Source: JAVBKV01 sp031553885 (GTDB lineage: Bacteria > Bacteroidota > Bacteroidia > Bacteroidales > Azobacteroidaceae). Taken from it: DNA of 50,183 nucleotides. The translations under genes and the position numbers were made by a program. The notes below the pieces were generated by a model. That model ran no database searches, was not told the DNA's origin, and worked only from the letters and a program-made list of their open reading frames with translations. Where the stretch lies: NCBI GenBank assembly GCA_031553885.1, contig JAVBKV010000038.1, positions 1-50,183 of the forward strand. The letters run 5' to 3'. Below, piece after piece: positions 26,316 through 34,443 of this stretch (the first letter of the stretch is position 1; each line of letters starts with the position of its first letter).

Positions 26316-27767
26316 TTAATACTTGTTTTGAACCATGTTTCCATTGGCATTGATTTCGCTTTGTGGAATAGCAATTTGATAATAAGGAGATGTAGCCGGA
26401 ATAAATTGTACGGAAGCCACACGGCCGGATCCGTCAGCACGGTCACCTTGGTCATCCCGTTGAATGTCCATGTTCCGACGTTTGATATCGAAGAAACGTT
26501 GGCCTTCGAAAGCTAACTCCAATCTTCTTTCTTTCAAGATAGCCGTTATTAAAGAAGTACCGGTTTCTCCACCGCTTTGGAATTCCAGATACCGTTGACT
26601 TCTCACGAAGTTCAGGTCTTTCAACGCATCGCTTTCATTTCCCAGGTAATAATTAGCTTCAGCTCTTGTCAGATAGACTTCCGATACCCGGATAACAGGG
26701 ATGTCGATTTTACCGGTCGATTCTCCGGTTCTGCCATAAAACTTCCAGGAGGCGTTATACAGTTCATCAGAAAAATTGACTTCCTGAATTTGAGTAGACC
26801 GGATATCAGTGTCGAAGTCAAATAATTCAACGAAAGAATAAGAAGGTACATACTCTGCCTTATAACTGCTTTTATCTCCTTGACCAAAGGTGTTACCCGG
26901 GATTTCTCCATCGGTTTGTAATACTGCGATACGGAACAATACTTCAGGTACTTTCATAGAAGTAGTCCACATTTTAGTATAGTCAGCCAGTTTGCAGACA
27001 TCCGAGCCGTCACCTTTGATAGCCAAAGTAGCCGTAGTAGCTGCCTTCTCGTTATTACCCATGGTCAGGTAGACCCGTGAAAGAATGGCAGCAACGCTCT
27101 TTTTATTGAACCGGAAGTTATCGGAGGCATTGTAAGTATCCTGCATCAGGGAAAGCGCTTTTTCCAGGTCCACTACAATATTTTCGTAGTTTTTCTTTAC
27201 TGTTTCCCGTGCCGGTTTGTTTACTTCCGGAGTCAACTTGTAAGCAACCCCCAAGTCTGTATCGTTTGCCGAAGTATAAGATTTTCCAAAATATTTCACC
27301 AGGTCGAAGTGGCACATTCCCCGAATAGCCAACGCCTCTGCCAGGATGTTCTTACTGGCCGCTTCATCCGTGGTTCCTGCGAATGGATTGGCTGTTTCCA
27401 GGTTGACGATAATAGTATTGGCTGACATGATAGCATTGTATGCGGCACCCCAGAACCCAGCTAACCCAAAAGTCGAAGAGTTATAATTGAAATTGAAAAA
27501 CTCATTATAAGTCTGACGTCCGACATCAGTTATGGTCATATTATCCGACATGATTTCCGGTACCAATAACATAAATTCGCTTGAATAGGTCTCATCCCTC
27601 ATGGAAGCATAAGGGTCCAGAACCAAATTTTTGTAGTCATCTATGGTTTCCAGTGCATTTTCACTTGCCAGCGAGTTGTGTGGGGTTGCTGTTAAAAAAT
27701 CGTCACAGGAAGAAAATACCACCGGTAAGACCAATAAAATGCTTATGATTAATTTATTTGTTGTCAT
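26316..27767 (-). CDS. SusD/RagB family nutrient-binding outer-membrane lipoprotein
   Basis: Surface lid that binds substrate and closes over the partner SusC channel. The 483-residue protein has a lipoprotein signal (VVFSSC, lipid Cys21), TPR-like helices in its N-terminal half (ALAIRGMCHFDLVKYFG) and the C-terminal SusD signature YLTRAEANYYLGN and ERRLELAFEGQRFFDIKRR. It is 23 bases downstream of susC. Length is typical of the smaller SusD class. Confidence 0.95.
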   Translation of the reverse strand: MTTNKLIISILLVLPVVFSSCDDFLTATPHNSLASENALETIDDYKNLVLDPYASMRDETYSSEFMLLVPEIMSDNMTITDVGRQTYNEFFNFNYNSSTFGLAGFWGAAYNAIMSANTIIVNLETANPFAGTTDEAASKNILAEALAIRGMCHFDLVKYFGKSYTSANDTDLGVAYKLTPEVNKPARETVKKNYENIVVDLEKALSLMQDTYNASDNFRFNKKSVAAILSRVYLTMGNNEKAATTATLAIKGDGSDVCKLADYTKMWTTSMKVPEVLFRIAVLQTDGEIPGNTFGQGDKSSYKAEYVPSYSFVELFDFDTDIRSTQIQEVNFSDELYNASWKFYGRTGESTGKIDIPVIRVSEVYLTRAEANYYLGNESDALKDLNFVRSQRYLEFQSGGETGTSLITAILKERRLELAFEGQRFFDIKRRNMDIQRDDQGDRADGSGRVASVQFIPATSPYYQIAIPQSEINANGNMVQNKY

Positions 27768-27790
27768 AATGATCTCTGTTATTTAAGTGA

Positions 27791-30706
27791 TTAAAAACCG
27801 ACTTCCAAACCAAACATAAAAGTACGGGAAGCAGGATAGTTATAGTCAAGTACACTACCGGCGGGTCCGGAACCAACTCCTGCCGGAGCATTTCCGATTT
27901 CAGGATCCAGCCCGGTGAATCCGGTGAAAGTCAGCAGATTGGATCCAGTAGCATAAACACGAACACTTGATAAAGAAGCTTTTGTTACCCATTTTTGAGG
28001 TAGCGTGTATGCTAAGGTAATATTCCGCAAACGAAGATAAGATCCATCTTCTAAATATCGGGTAGACATAAGTTGTGGGCTATTTTTGTCTTGTCTGGGA
28101 ACATTGGTAATATCTCCCGGTTTCAACCACTGATCGGTAAGAAGGCGTTTATCCATGTTTTTGCTGGAAGCCTGGGCTCCGTCAGCCATAGTAGAGAAAC
28201 TGACATGGTTGTAAATGTAGTTGCCATAATTATAAAAGAAATCAGCATTCAACTCAATCCCTTTATACTTGGCATTAAAACCGAAACCTCCATAGTATTT
28301 GGGATCCGGAGTTCTATCCTTCATGGCTACAGCATCATCTCCGTTATAGACTGCTGTAATATTACCATCTTTATCATAATACAAGGCTTCTCCGTTAGCT
28401 GGATTTACTCCTGCCCAACGTACCATTTTATATGCATATCGGGGATAGCCTTCTTTCAATACGTTATTCCATCCTACATCGATGTCTTCTCCCTCGTTTA
28501 CCAATTTCGTGATCTCATTGATGTTATGAGTGACATTTGCATGCAGATTCAACGTAAAATCATTGCTGCGGATTACATCTCCGTTGATACCCAATTCAAG
28601 ACCGTGATTCTTTAATTCTCCGATGTTTTCCTTCCTGCTTCCAAATCCGGATGTCCGGGATAATGGACGGTCTAACAGCAAATCGCTGTTTATCCGGGAA
28701 TAATAGTCAAATGTCACATTCAGGCGCTGGTCCAACAGACTGGCATCAAATCCGGCAGAAAATTGTGTCGATTTTTCCCAGGAAAGTAATGGGTTAGGTA
28801 AACGGGATGGATAAGATGTACTCAGATTGTTATATGATCCATAGGAATAAACCCCTTGTGAATCGTAATTACCAATATCGTTATTTCCGGATTGTCCGAA
28901 ACTTCCTCTGATTTTCAGCCGGTTGAGAAAATCTATATTTTCCATAAAGGTTTCTTCTGTTATATTCCAACCTAAACCGACAGCCCAGAAAGTACCGTAT
29001 TTAGTGTCTGTACCAAAGCGGGAAGAACCGTCACGACGAACTGCCAAGTCAACGATGTATCGTTGCTCATACGTATAGTTACCGGCTGCCAGATAGGAAA
29101 GTAAAGACCAGTCGGTCATATTTCCATCCGGTTTTTCTGCTGTGGATCCGGAAGTGAGAGCATCTACACGTGAGGTTGCAAATCCTTGAGCTGCACCATT
29201 AAAAGTTTGAGAATGGTATTTCAGGGCTTCAGTACCGACTATAGCTTTAACACCATGAACTTCATTGAAGGTTTTCTCATAGGTCAATACATTGGTCCAG
29301 GATAAGGTATTGTAATGAGTGTGTGAGTCATTACGGTATCCGTATGGAGATCCCAGCAGTTGAGATAACCTGGAATTAGGATAATTGTATTGATAACCGA
29401 TAATCTGGTTATAATCGATACCTCCTGAAGTTACAAATGTGAAATCATTCAAGAATTTCCATTGCAGGTATGCACTTCCAACACCTTTGATTTTATTGTC
29501 GTAACGAGGGTTATTTGCAATTTGTTCCAGTACATTCAATCCATCAGGGAAACCTTCCGAATTAAAAGAGCCATCTTCTTTGTATGCAGGCACATATGGG
29601 TTTGCACTATAAACAAAATTGAAAGGGTTCAAGGCATTCCGGTCACTTCTTACATATCCTTCTTTGGAAACCCCTCCGGTAGCTTTTACTCCGAATGTCA
29701 GGTATTTATTGATGTCATGTTCCAGGTTTATCCGTCCGGTTGTCCGTTCGAAATAAGAACCGGGAACGATTCCATCCTGTTTATAATATTGTCCGGAAAC
29801 AAAAAAGCGGGTATTGTCTGAACCTCCACTCATACTTACCTCATAAACCTGAGTATAGCCGGTACGAAAGACCTCATCTACCCAGTTGGTATTGATCGGA
29901 TAAGCTGCTATTTCTTCATCTGTCAACTTTACCCCTTCTCCTGTTCCCAATTGTTTTTCATAAGTCAGCTTTTCGTAAGCGTCCATCATTTCAAACTTGT
30001 CCTGGGTTTTGGTGGTAATACCGTATTGAGCTCTTGCTGTAAACCTGGTTTTTCCTTTTGATCCCTTTTTAGTAGTAATCAACACAACCCCATTGGCTCC
30101 ACGAGAACCATAAATAGTTGTGGCAGAAGCGTCTTTTAAGACAGTCATATTTTCGATATCGTTGGGGTTCAGGGACGCGAAGTCTGATGCCGACACCTGT
30201 ACGTTATCGATTACATACAGAGGACTGGTTCCAGCATTGATGGATCCTGCACCCCGGATGGTAATGTTGGCACCTGCCCCCGGGCGACCACTGGTTGCAG
30301 TAACCTGTACACCAGGAGCCTGTCCTTGCAGAATCTGGTCGAAACTGGCCATCGGAACTTTTTCAATGTCTTTGGCTCCGACAGTTGTCGCAGATCCGGT
30401 TAAGGTAGCCTTTTTGGAAGTTCCATAGGCAACTACGATTACTTCATCCAAGGCAGATTCGGAAATTTTCATCACTACTCTTACATTGGATGATACTGCC
30501 ACGTCCTGGTCAGCCATACCAATGAATTTAATTGTCAAAACTTTAGATGCACTAGGTACATCCAATGTAAACTGTCCGTCAACACTTGTTATAGTTCCGA
30601 TAGCCGGTTGATTCTTAACAATGACAGAAGCTCCGACTACAGGTTCTCCGCTCTCGTCCAGAACGATCCCGGATACCTTTACATTTTGTGCGATTGCCAG
30701 TCCCAT
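27791..30706 (-). CDS. SusC/RagA family TonB-dependent outer-membrane transporter
   Basis: Energy-dependent importer of 971 residues from this ATG. It has a carboxypeptidase-like regulatory domain (VKVSGIVLDESGEPVVGASV, about 8-85), a TonB box region, a plug domain (SGSATTVGAKDIEKVPM..., TIYGSRGANGVVLITTKKG) and a beta-barrel ending in MFGLEVGF. No STN domain, so no FecR-type signalling is implied. The ATG at 30706 falls inside the signal peptide: the frame stays open upstream to 30766 and encodes a strongly hydrophobic segment (FLWVIILSCFIS) just before it, but the only start-like codon there is ATT at 30766. The coordinates given are therefore a minimum. Confidence 0.93.
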   Translation of the reverse strand: MGLAIAQNVKVSGIVLDESGEPVVGASVIVKNQPAIGTITSVDGQFTLDVPSASKVLTIKFIGMADQDVAVSSNVRVVMKISESALDEVIVVAYGTSKKATLTGSATTVGAKDIEKVPMASFDQILQGQAPGVQVTATSGRPGAGANITIRGAGSINAGTSPLYVIDNVQVSASDFASLNPNDIENMTVLKDASATTIYGSRGANGVVLITTKKGSKGKTRFTARAQYGITTKTQDKFEMMDAYEKLTYEKQLGTGEGVKLTDEEIAAYPINTNWVDEVFRTGYTQVYEVSMSGGSDNTRFFVSGQYYKQDGIVPGSYFERTTGRINLEHDINKYLTFGVKATGGVSKEGYVRSDRNALNPFNFVYSANPYVPAYKEDGSFNSEGFPDGLNVLEQIANNPRYDNKIKGVGSAYLQWKFLNDFTFVTSGGIDYNQIIGYQYNYPNSRLSQLLGSPYGYRNDSHTHYNTLSWTNVLTYEKTFNEVHGVKAIVGTEALKYHSQTFNGAAQGFATSRVDALTSGSTAEKPDGNMTDWSLLSYLAAGNYTYEQRYIVDLAVRRDGSSRFGTDTKYGTFWAVGLGWNITEETFMENIDFLNRLKIRGSFGQSGNNDIGNYDSQGVYSYGSYNNLSTSYPSRLPNPLLSWEKSTQFSAGFDASLLDQRLNVTFDYYSRINSDLLLDRPLSRTSGFGSRKENIGELKNHGLELGINGDVIRSNDFTLNLHANVTHNINEITKLVNEGEDIDVGWNNVLKEGYPRYAYKMVRWAGVNPANGEALYYDKDGNITAVYNGDDAVAMKDRTPDPKYYGGFGFNAKYKGIELNADFFYNYGNYIYNHVSFSTMADGAQASSKNMDKRLLTDQWLKPGDITNVPRQDKNSPQLMSTRYLEDGSYLRLRNITLAYTLPQKWVTKASLSSVRVYATGSNLLTFTGFTGLDPEIGNAPAGVGSGPAGSVLDYNYPASRTFMFGLEVGF

Positions 30707-30755
30707 GCTTATAAAGCAGGAGAGTATTATAACCCATAAAAAACACCTAAAAAAA

Positions 30756-30814
30756 TAAGAATCAATACATTATAAAGAAGATTTTGATAAAATAATTTGG
30801 TTAGTTGATTCTTA
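30756..30814. repeat. 10-bp inverted repeat between the recombinase gene and susC
   Basis: Perfect arms TAAGAATCAA (30756-30765) and TTGATTCTTA (30805-30814) enclose 39 bases. The left arm touches the ATT codon (30766) at the upstream end of the susC signal-peptide frame. The setting beside a tyrosine recombinase gene raises the possibility of an invertible switch, but the same geometry would also suit an operator. No TAnnTTTG element is visible in either orientation of the spacer. Confidence 0.5.
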
Positions 30815-30849
30815 GTTTACATTCTATATTTAACTTATAATCATTCAGG

Positions 30850-32187
30850 TCATATTAAGCCATCACTTTCATTAGCCAGGTAATCCGTATCAAAACTCTC
30901 CAGATACACTTTAGTCGTACTTAAATCTTCATGTCCCAGTGCCTGTTGTATCACTTCGATGCTTTTTCCACTTCCCAACATAGCCATGGCATAGCTGTGC
31001 CGCGAATAGTAAGTACTTATTTTAGACAATGATTCCGGGAAATTCAATTCTTTGGCGATTTCCTTCAGATAACCGTTGTATTTTTTTCTCCGGGTATAAA
31101 TGTGTTCCATCAACGCTTCATCTTTCAGATCACGTGTAACACAAGGTAGCAGATAGTCTCCGACCATTTCATAATGATCCCGGAACCAATCCAGTTGCAC
31201 TCTTACTTCCGGCCTGATTTGCACGGAGTATACTTTATGTGTCTTACTCCGCGTATACGAGATCGTTTCTATATATTTTCCGTTTTTTGTTATCGATTTC
31301 TTAACATCCGATCTTTTCAGCTTGGCCAGATCAATGTAAGTACACCCGTATAAATAGAAAGACAGCAGGAACAAACGCCTGCTATATTCCAGCGGCCGTC
31401 TTTCGAATAATGCATTTTTCAATACAGCAAGATAGTCCTTGGGTATATACCGTTTTCGGGTGGTTTCTTTTATCTTACTGATATTAAAAATCTTAGAAAC
31501 ATCCGAATATTCATTACTGAAGCAATAAGCCTCTTTACTTCCGCAACCATCTTTAATTGCATAATTCATCAATGAGCGTAATGTACGTAAATAATAACTT
31601 ATCGAATTTGCAGATAATTTCCGGTCGTTTTTCAAATACAGGTAAAACTTATTTACCTGATCGTAATCAAAATCCTGAAAATAATATTTGTCAACTTTTA
31701 TTTTTTTATTCTTTTGAAAAAGCTCGAGCAATGTCAAAAGATGGGAATAGACCCGGGCATTTCCGAAACGTTTCTCCTCCTTCAGTAATTTGATGTGTTT
31801 CTTCAGGTAATCGATCAACAGGACTTTTTGCCGGCTATTTATAAACTTTTCTTCAAACATCCGGAACGTCCAGTCGATATCATTCCTTTCAAATTCGTTA
31901 ATGATATCCTTGGCCTTGATTTTTTTATAATCAATCTGGTCGTTTTTGATTACATAACCGTCTACCTGGATTTTTTTTCCGGTCTCATTGTATTTATACA
32001 CAGACGGATTCAGGCGCTTATCTCGTATGAAATAGCCGTAGGTATTATCAAATTGCTTTTTATATGCCGATAGCCCCAAGGCAAAATATTTTCTTTGCCC
32101 CTGCCCTTTGGATATACGGAGCATAATAGGAGACGTTCCATTTTTTAATACTTTATAATGATAGCAGATTACCGATACGGTTGCCAT
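30850..32187 (-). CDS. Tyrosine recombinase/integrase, Bacteroidota type
   Basis: Site-specific recombinase of 445 residues. An N-terminal arm-binding domain (about 1-95), a SAM-like core-binding domain (about 105-215) and a C-terminal catalytic domain (about 235-430) are recognisable. Catalytic residues are the RHSYA Arg, the LGHEDLSTT His and the nucleophile Tyr428 (KVYLESF), with a Lys in RSKTHK. The canonical first Arg is absent (GCTYID in place of GLRxSE), as in the IntDOT-like recombinases of Bacteroides conjugative elements, so this need not mean inactivity. It stands alone, directly upstream of susC and in the same orientation. It could be a small mobile relic, or control phase variation. 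Confidence 0.92.
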   Translation of the reverse strand: MATVSVICYHYKVLKNGTSPIMLRISKGQGQRKYFALGLSAYKKQFDNTYGYFIRDKRLNPSVYKYNETGKKIQVDGYVIKNDQIDYKKIKAKDIINEFERNDIDWTFRMFEEKFINSRQKVLLIDYLKKHIKLLKEEKRFGNARVYSHLLTLLELFQKNKKIKVDKYYFQDFDYDQVNKFYLYLKNDRKLSANSISYYLRTLRSLMNYAIKDGCGSKEAYCFSNEYSDVSKIFNISKIKETTRKRYIPKDYLAVLKNALFERRPLEYSRRLFLLSFYLYGCTYIDLAKLKRSDVKKSITKNGKYIETISYTRSKTHKVYSVQIRPEVRVQLDWFRDHYEMVGDYLLPCVTRDLKDEALMEHIYTRRKKYNGYLKEIAKELNFPESLSKISTYYSRHSYAMAMLGSGKSIEVIQQALGHEDLSTTKVYLESFDTDYLANESDGLI

Positions 32188-32194
32188 GTTAACG

Positions 32195-32236
32195 CAAAAT
32201 TAGTTGACATTTAGTTGACACTATTATACAAAATTA
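32195..32236 (-). promoter_or_regulatory. Two candidate -7 elements upstream of the recombinase gene
   Basis: TAATTTTG occurs twice on the minus strand, at 32195-32202 and 32229-32236, both matching TAnnTTTG. The nearer one would place transcription start almost at the ATG (32187), giving a near-leaderless mRNA. Between them lie two direct copies of TTAGTTGACA. Confidence 0.4.
32200..32220. repeat. Tandem TTAGTTGACA repeats upstream of the recombinase gene
   Basis: TTAGTTGACA is present at 32200-32209 and again at 32211-32220, an 11-base period, close to one DNA turn. The 8-base core TTAGTTGA also occurs on the other side of the recombinase gene at 30801-30808. These could be recombinase or repressor binding sites. 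Confidence 0.45.
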
Positions 32237-32311
32237 CGCACAAACAAATCAACATGAAAAGTAATCATGATAATTTGTGTTAAATCGCAATCCGTCTATG
32301 GATGCGGTTTT

Positions 32312-32854
32312 TCAAAAACAACGATAATCTTTGAGTTCTTTTCTCAGGGCTCGTGCGTTGCCTCCGGTTTGACTATCCAATAAGGACCAGAAAAGAGGAC
32401 TATGATTCATGTGGTGGGTATGGCAAAGCTCATGCAAAATAACGTAGTCAATCAGGTGTTCGGGAAGAAGCATCAGGTAAAAAGACAAGTGGATTACTCC
32501 TTTTGAAGAACAAGCTCCCCAGCGGGACCTGCTTCGGGTTATCTTCAGGGATTGATAACTAAATCCATATTGCCCAGCCAATTTATCAAGTCTTTCAGGC
32601 AAATATAGCAAAGCCTTTTTCTTTAAAATCTCTTTATCATATTCCGGTATTTCCCTGGCTTTTGCCAACCGATATAAATTCAATATTTTTTCCCTGTTTT
32701 CCTGGTAAACTTCCATCGCTCTCCGATATGAACCAATAAGCGGAAGAGATACTACCACCTTCGTCCCTTTCAATCGAATAACATAATGTTTATTACTTGC
32801 TTGTTTCTTAAATATAACATTCCCCATCTCCGGGTCAATGATTATTCGTTCCAT
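32312..32854 (-). CDS. YgjP-like (DUF45) zinc metallopeptidase-type protein
   Basis: A 180-residue cytoplasmic protein with the zincin motif HELCH (141-145) followed by NHSPLFW with His151, the arrangement of the YgjP/DUF45 (SprT-like) family. The N-terminal part has the family's beta-rich lead-in and the block TRSRWGACSSKG. Members are usually called metal-dependent hydrolases, and their physiological role is unsettled. It starts 9 bases after the stop of the DUF4130 gene, so the two are probably an operon. Confidence 0.88.
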   Translation of the reverse strand: MERIIIDPEMGNVIFKKQASNKHYVIRLKGTKVVVSLPLIGSYRRAMEVYQENREKILNLYRLAKAREIPEYDKEILKKKALLYLPERLDKLAGQYGFSYQSLKITRSRSRWGACSSKGVIHLSFYLMLLPEHLIDYVILHELCHTHHMNHSPLFWSLLDSQTGGNARALRKELKDYRCF

Positions 32855-32863
32855 GAGCCTGTT

Positions 32864-33625
32864 TTACTGTTTTTCAATTAAATATTTCCAAAAGCGCTTG
32901 GGCATGTGCTGCCGTTGGAGTTTCAGGTTAATCCGTTCTTTTATAGCCGTAGATCGAAAGTACTGTTTCCATAATTGCTGAAAATCAGCCTCATCGTCCG
33001 CCATCCATTGTTCCGGCAACTTTCCGCTTTCCCATGCAACCGTTTGATTCTCAAACCGGATTTCGGTTGTTTTTTCCAAATCGTAGAAAAAACCGTACTT
33101 TCTCTTGATATCATAAACGATCCATTGCTGGTCGGCAAAACGGTCCTCAAAAAAATCGATTGCCAAAGGCAAAACGTTGTATTTGGGTTCAATGCAGGCA
33201 AAAAAGATATCATCAGCCGTTTTCTGAAACCGGACGAATTGCCGCATCCTCTCCCCTTCCTTTGAAACTTTCTTATAAATTTTCGACAATTCCAACACGT
33301 CGGGATCTGCAAAGTTCAGTTCAATGCTTTTTTCGGATTGAAAAGCCTTGCAAATATACCTGAAAATAGGATTGGCTATGTCTTTTAGTTCCGACAGGAA
33401 ACAGGTAAAAAGCATAGTAACTGCTGAATCCGATATTTTCAGTTTCAATCCCCGAAGAACCCGCTCTGCTTTTTCTTCATCACTGATAACCTCCAGGTGA
33501 TCGGAAAATAAAGGTACATCATTCTCTTTCGAAAGAATTTTAAGAGGAGTTTCTTTTCGATAGAACGAGTCGAACACACAAGTCAGAAGTCCCTCGAACG
33601 TATTGTCATAGATGTAATAAAGCAT
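32864..33625 (-). CDS. TIGR03915/DUF4130 putative DNA repair protein
   Basis: A 253-residue soluble protein that begins MLYYIYDNTFEGLLTCVFDSF, the signature of the TIGR03915/DUF4130 family, and ends with the conserved PKRFWKYLIEK block. The family is generally encoded beside a radical SAM protein (TIGR03916) and proposed to act in nucleic acid modification or repair with uracil-DNA-glycosylase-like domains. That partner is not in this window; here the neighbour is a YgjP-like gene. A TATTTTTG element at 33645-33652 may be its promoter. Confidence 0.8.
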   Translation of the reverse strand: MLYYIYDNTFEGLLTCVFDSFYRKETPLKILSKENDVPLFSDHLEVISDEEKAERVLRGLKLKISDSAVTMLFTCFLSELKDIANPIFRYICKAFQSEKSIELNFADPDVLELSKIYKKVSKEGERMRQFVRFQKTADDIFFACIEPKYNVLPLAIDFFEDRFADQQWIVYDIKRKYGFFYDLEKTTEIRFENQTVAWESGKLPEQWMADDEADFQQLWKQYFRSTAIKERINLKLQRQHMPKRFWKYLIEKQ

Positions 33626-33644
33626 TTTTTCAATTCAAAATATA

Positions 33645-33652
33645 CAAAAATA
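33645..33652 (-). promoter_or_regulatory. TAnnTTTG -7 element for the DUF4130-YgjP pair
   Basis: TATTTTTG on the minus strand lies 20 bases before the ATG at 33625. No -33 partner is evident, and the region is AT-rich, so chance matches are possible. Confidence 0.35.
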
Positions 33653-33708
33653 CAAAATTCTTTCGTTTTACAATAGGGAAGATATTACTCTGCATACTCT
33701 TTATTTAT

Positions 33709-34428
33709 ATGAAAAAAGACAATAAGATCAACCTGGTTTTATTATTTCTCATTTTTTGTGGTTCACTCCAGGCTCAGGAAATCACAAAAAGAGATTCGGC
33801 TAAAACGACGATTTTTCCGGAACTACAATCAGAAATGAAACCGGACAGCATGCATAATCCGGTCGCTTTTTCCATCAAACGAGCGCTTTTTCGCTCATTT
33901 TATCAAAATAAAGATACCATATATGCCCGGAACTGGCAGAAAGAACTGCAGCTGGACCCCTGGCTTGCTTCTGCTTTAGGAGCAGACTTGGATCCGTTTA
34001 TCCACAGGACTCAGTTCATCCCTCTGTGGAGCAACGGAGACTGGAAAACAGAAATGTCCGTTTTTGCCGATAAAGGGACCTGGTTTTCTTCCCAGAAGTT
34101 TCTTCTGTATTCAACCGGATTTCATGCCGTTTATCAGGACCGGTGGATGATTGAAAACCTGTGGATTTACAATGTCGATCAATATTCTGCCAGTCTGATA
34201 CAGGCGGGCTATATACTGGATCCTTTCACCTTCCGGATACGGCAGTCTTTCTTTTGGATCAATCCGGGAGTTATTCCTCCCGATAATGCAGGGAACTATC
34301 CGAAAGTGATCAAGGAGACGGATATAGGAATCAACATGAAAATCACCGATAATATTCAGTTGGATGCTTTTCAACAGATTAGTCCCGGCAATAAAAAACC
34401 GTTTATCGGCATCCGGTTTTCGAAGTAA
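33709..34428 (+). CDS. Exported protein of unknown function
   Basis: Not recognised. The 239-residue protein has a signal peptide (1-22, ending LQAQ). The mature part is rich in aromatic residues (Trp, Tyr, Phe) in alternating patterns (WMIENLWIYNVDQYSASLIQAGYILDPFTFRIRQSFFW), and the last residues are FIGIRFSK, suggesting a small outer-membrane or periplasmic beta-rich protein. It is divergent from the DUF4130 gene and converges on the antiporter gene with 15 bases between stops. Confidence 0.75.
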   Translation: MKKDNKINLVLLFLIFCGSLQAQEITKRDSAKTTIFPELQSEMKPDSMHNPVAFSIKRALFRSFYQNKDTIYARNWQKELQLDPWLASALGADLDPFIHRTQFIPLWSNGDWKTEMSVFADKGTWFSSQKFLLYSTGFHAVYQDRWMIENLWIYNVDQYSASLIQAGYILDPFTFRIRQSFFWINPGVIPPDNAGNYPKVIKETDIGINMKITDNIQLDAFQQISPGNKKPFIGIRFSK

Positions 34429-34443
34429 ATAAAGAATCCCTGT

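Noticed and set aside
30707..30780. A frameshift in the T-run near the susC start hiding an ATG start
   Set aside because: The nearest upstream ATG reads ATG TAT TGA before reaching the T-run, so no indel in that run would restore an open frame from it.
30756..30814. Inversion of the spacer creating an ATG start for susC
   Set aside because: I read the inverted spacer in the susC frame; it gives no ATG, GTG start context or TTG in frame.
30850..32187. Full integrative element or prophage at the recombinase gene
   Set aside because: No tRNA attachment site, relaxase, excisionase, replication or phage structural gene is nearby; only the recombinase is present.
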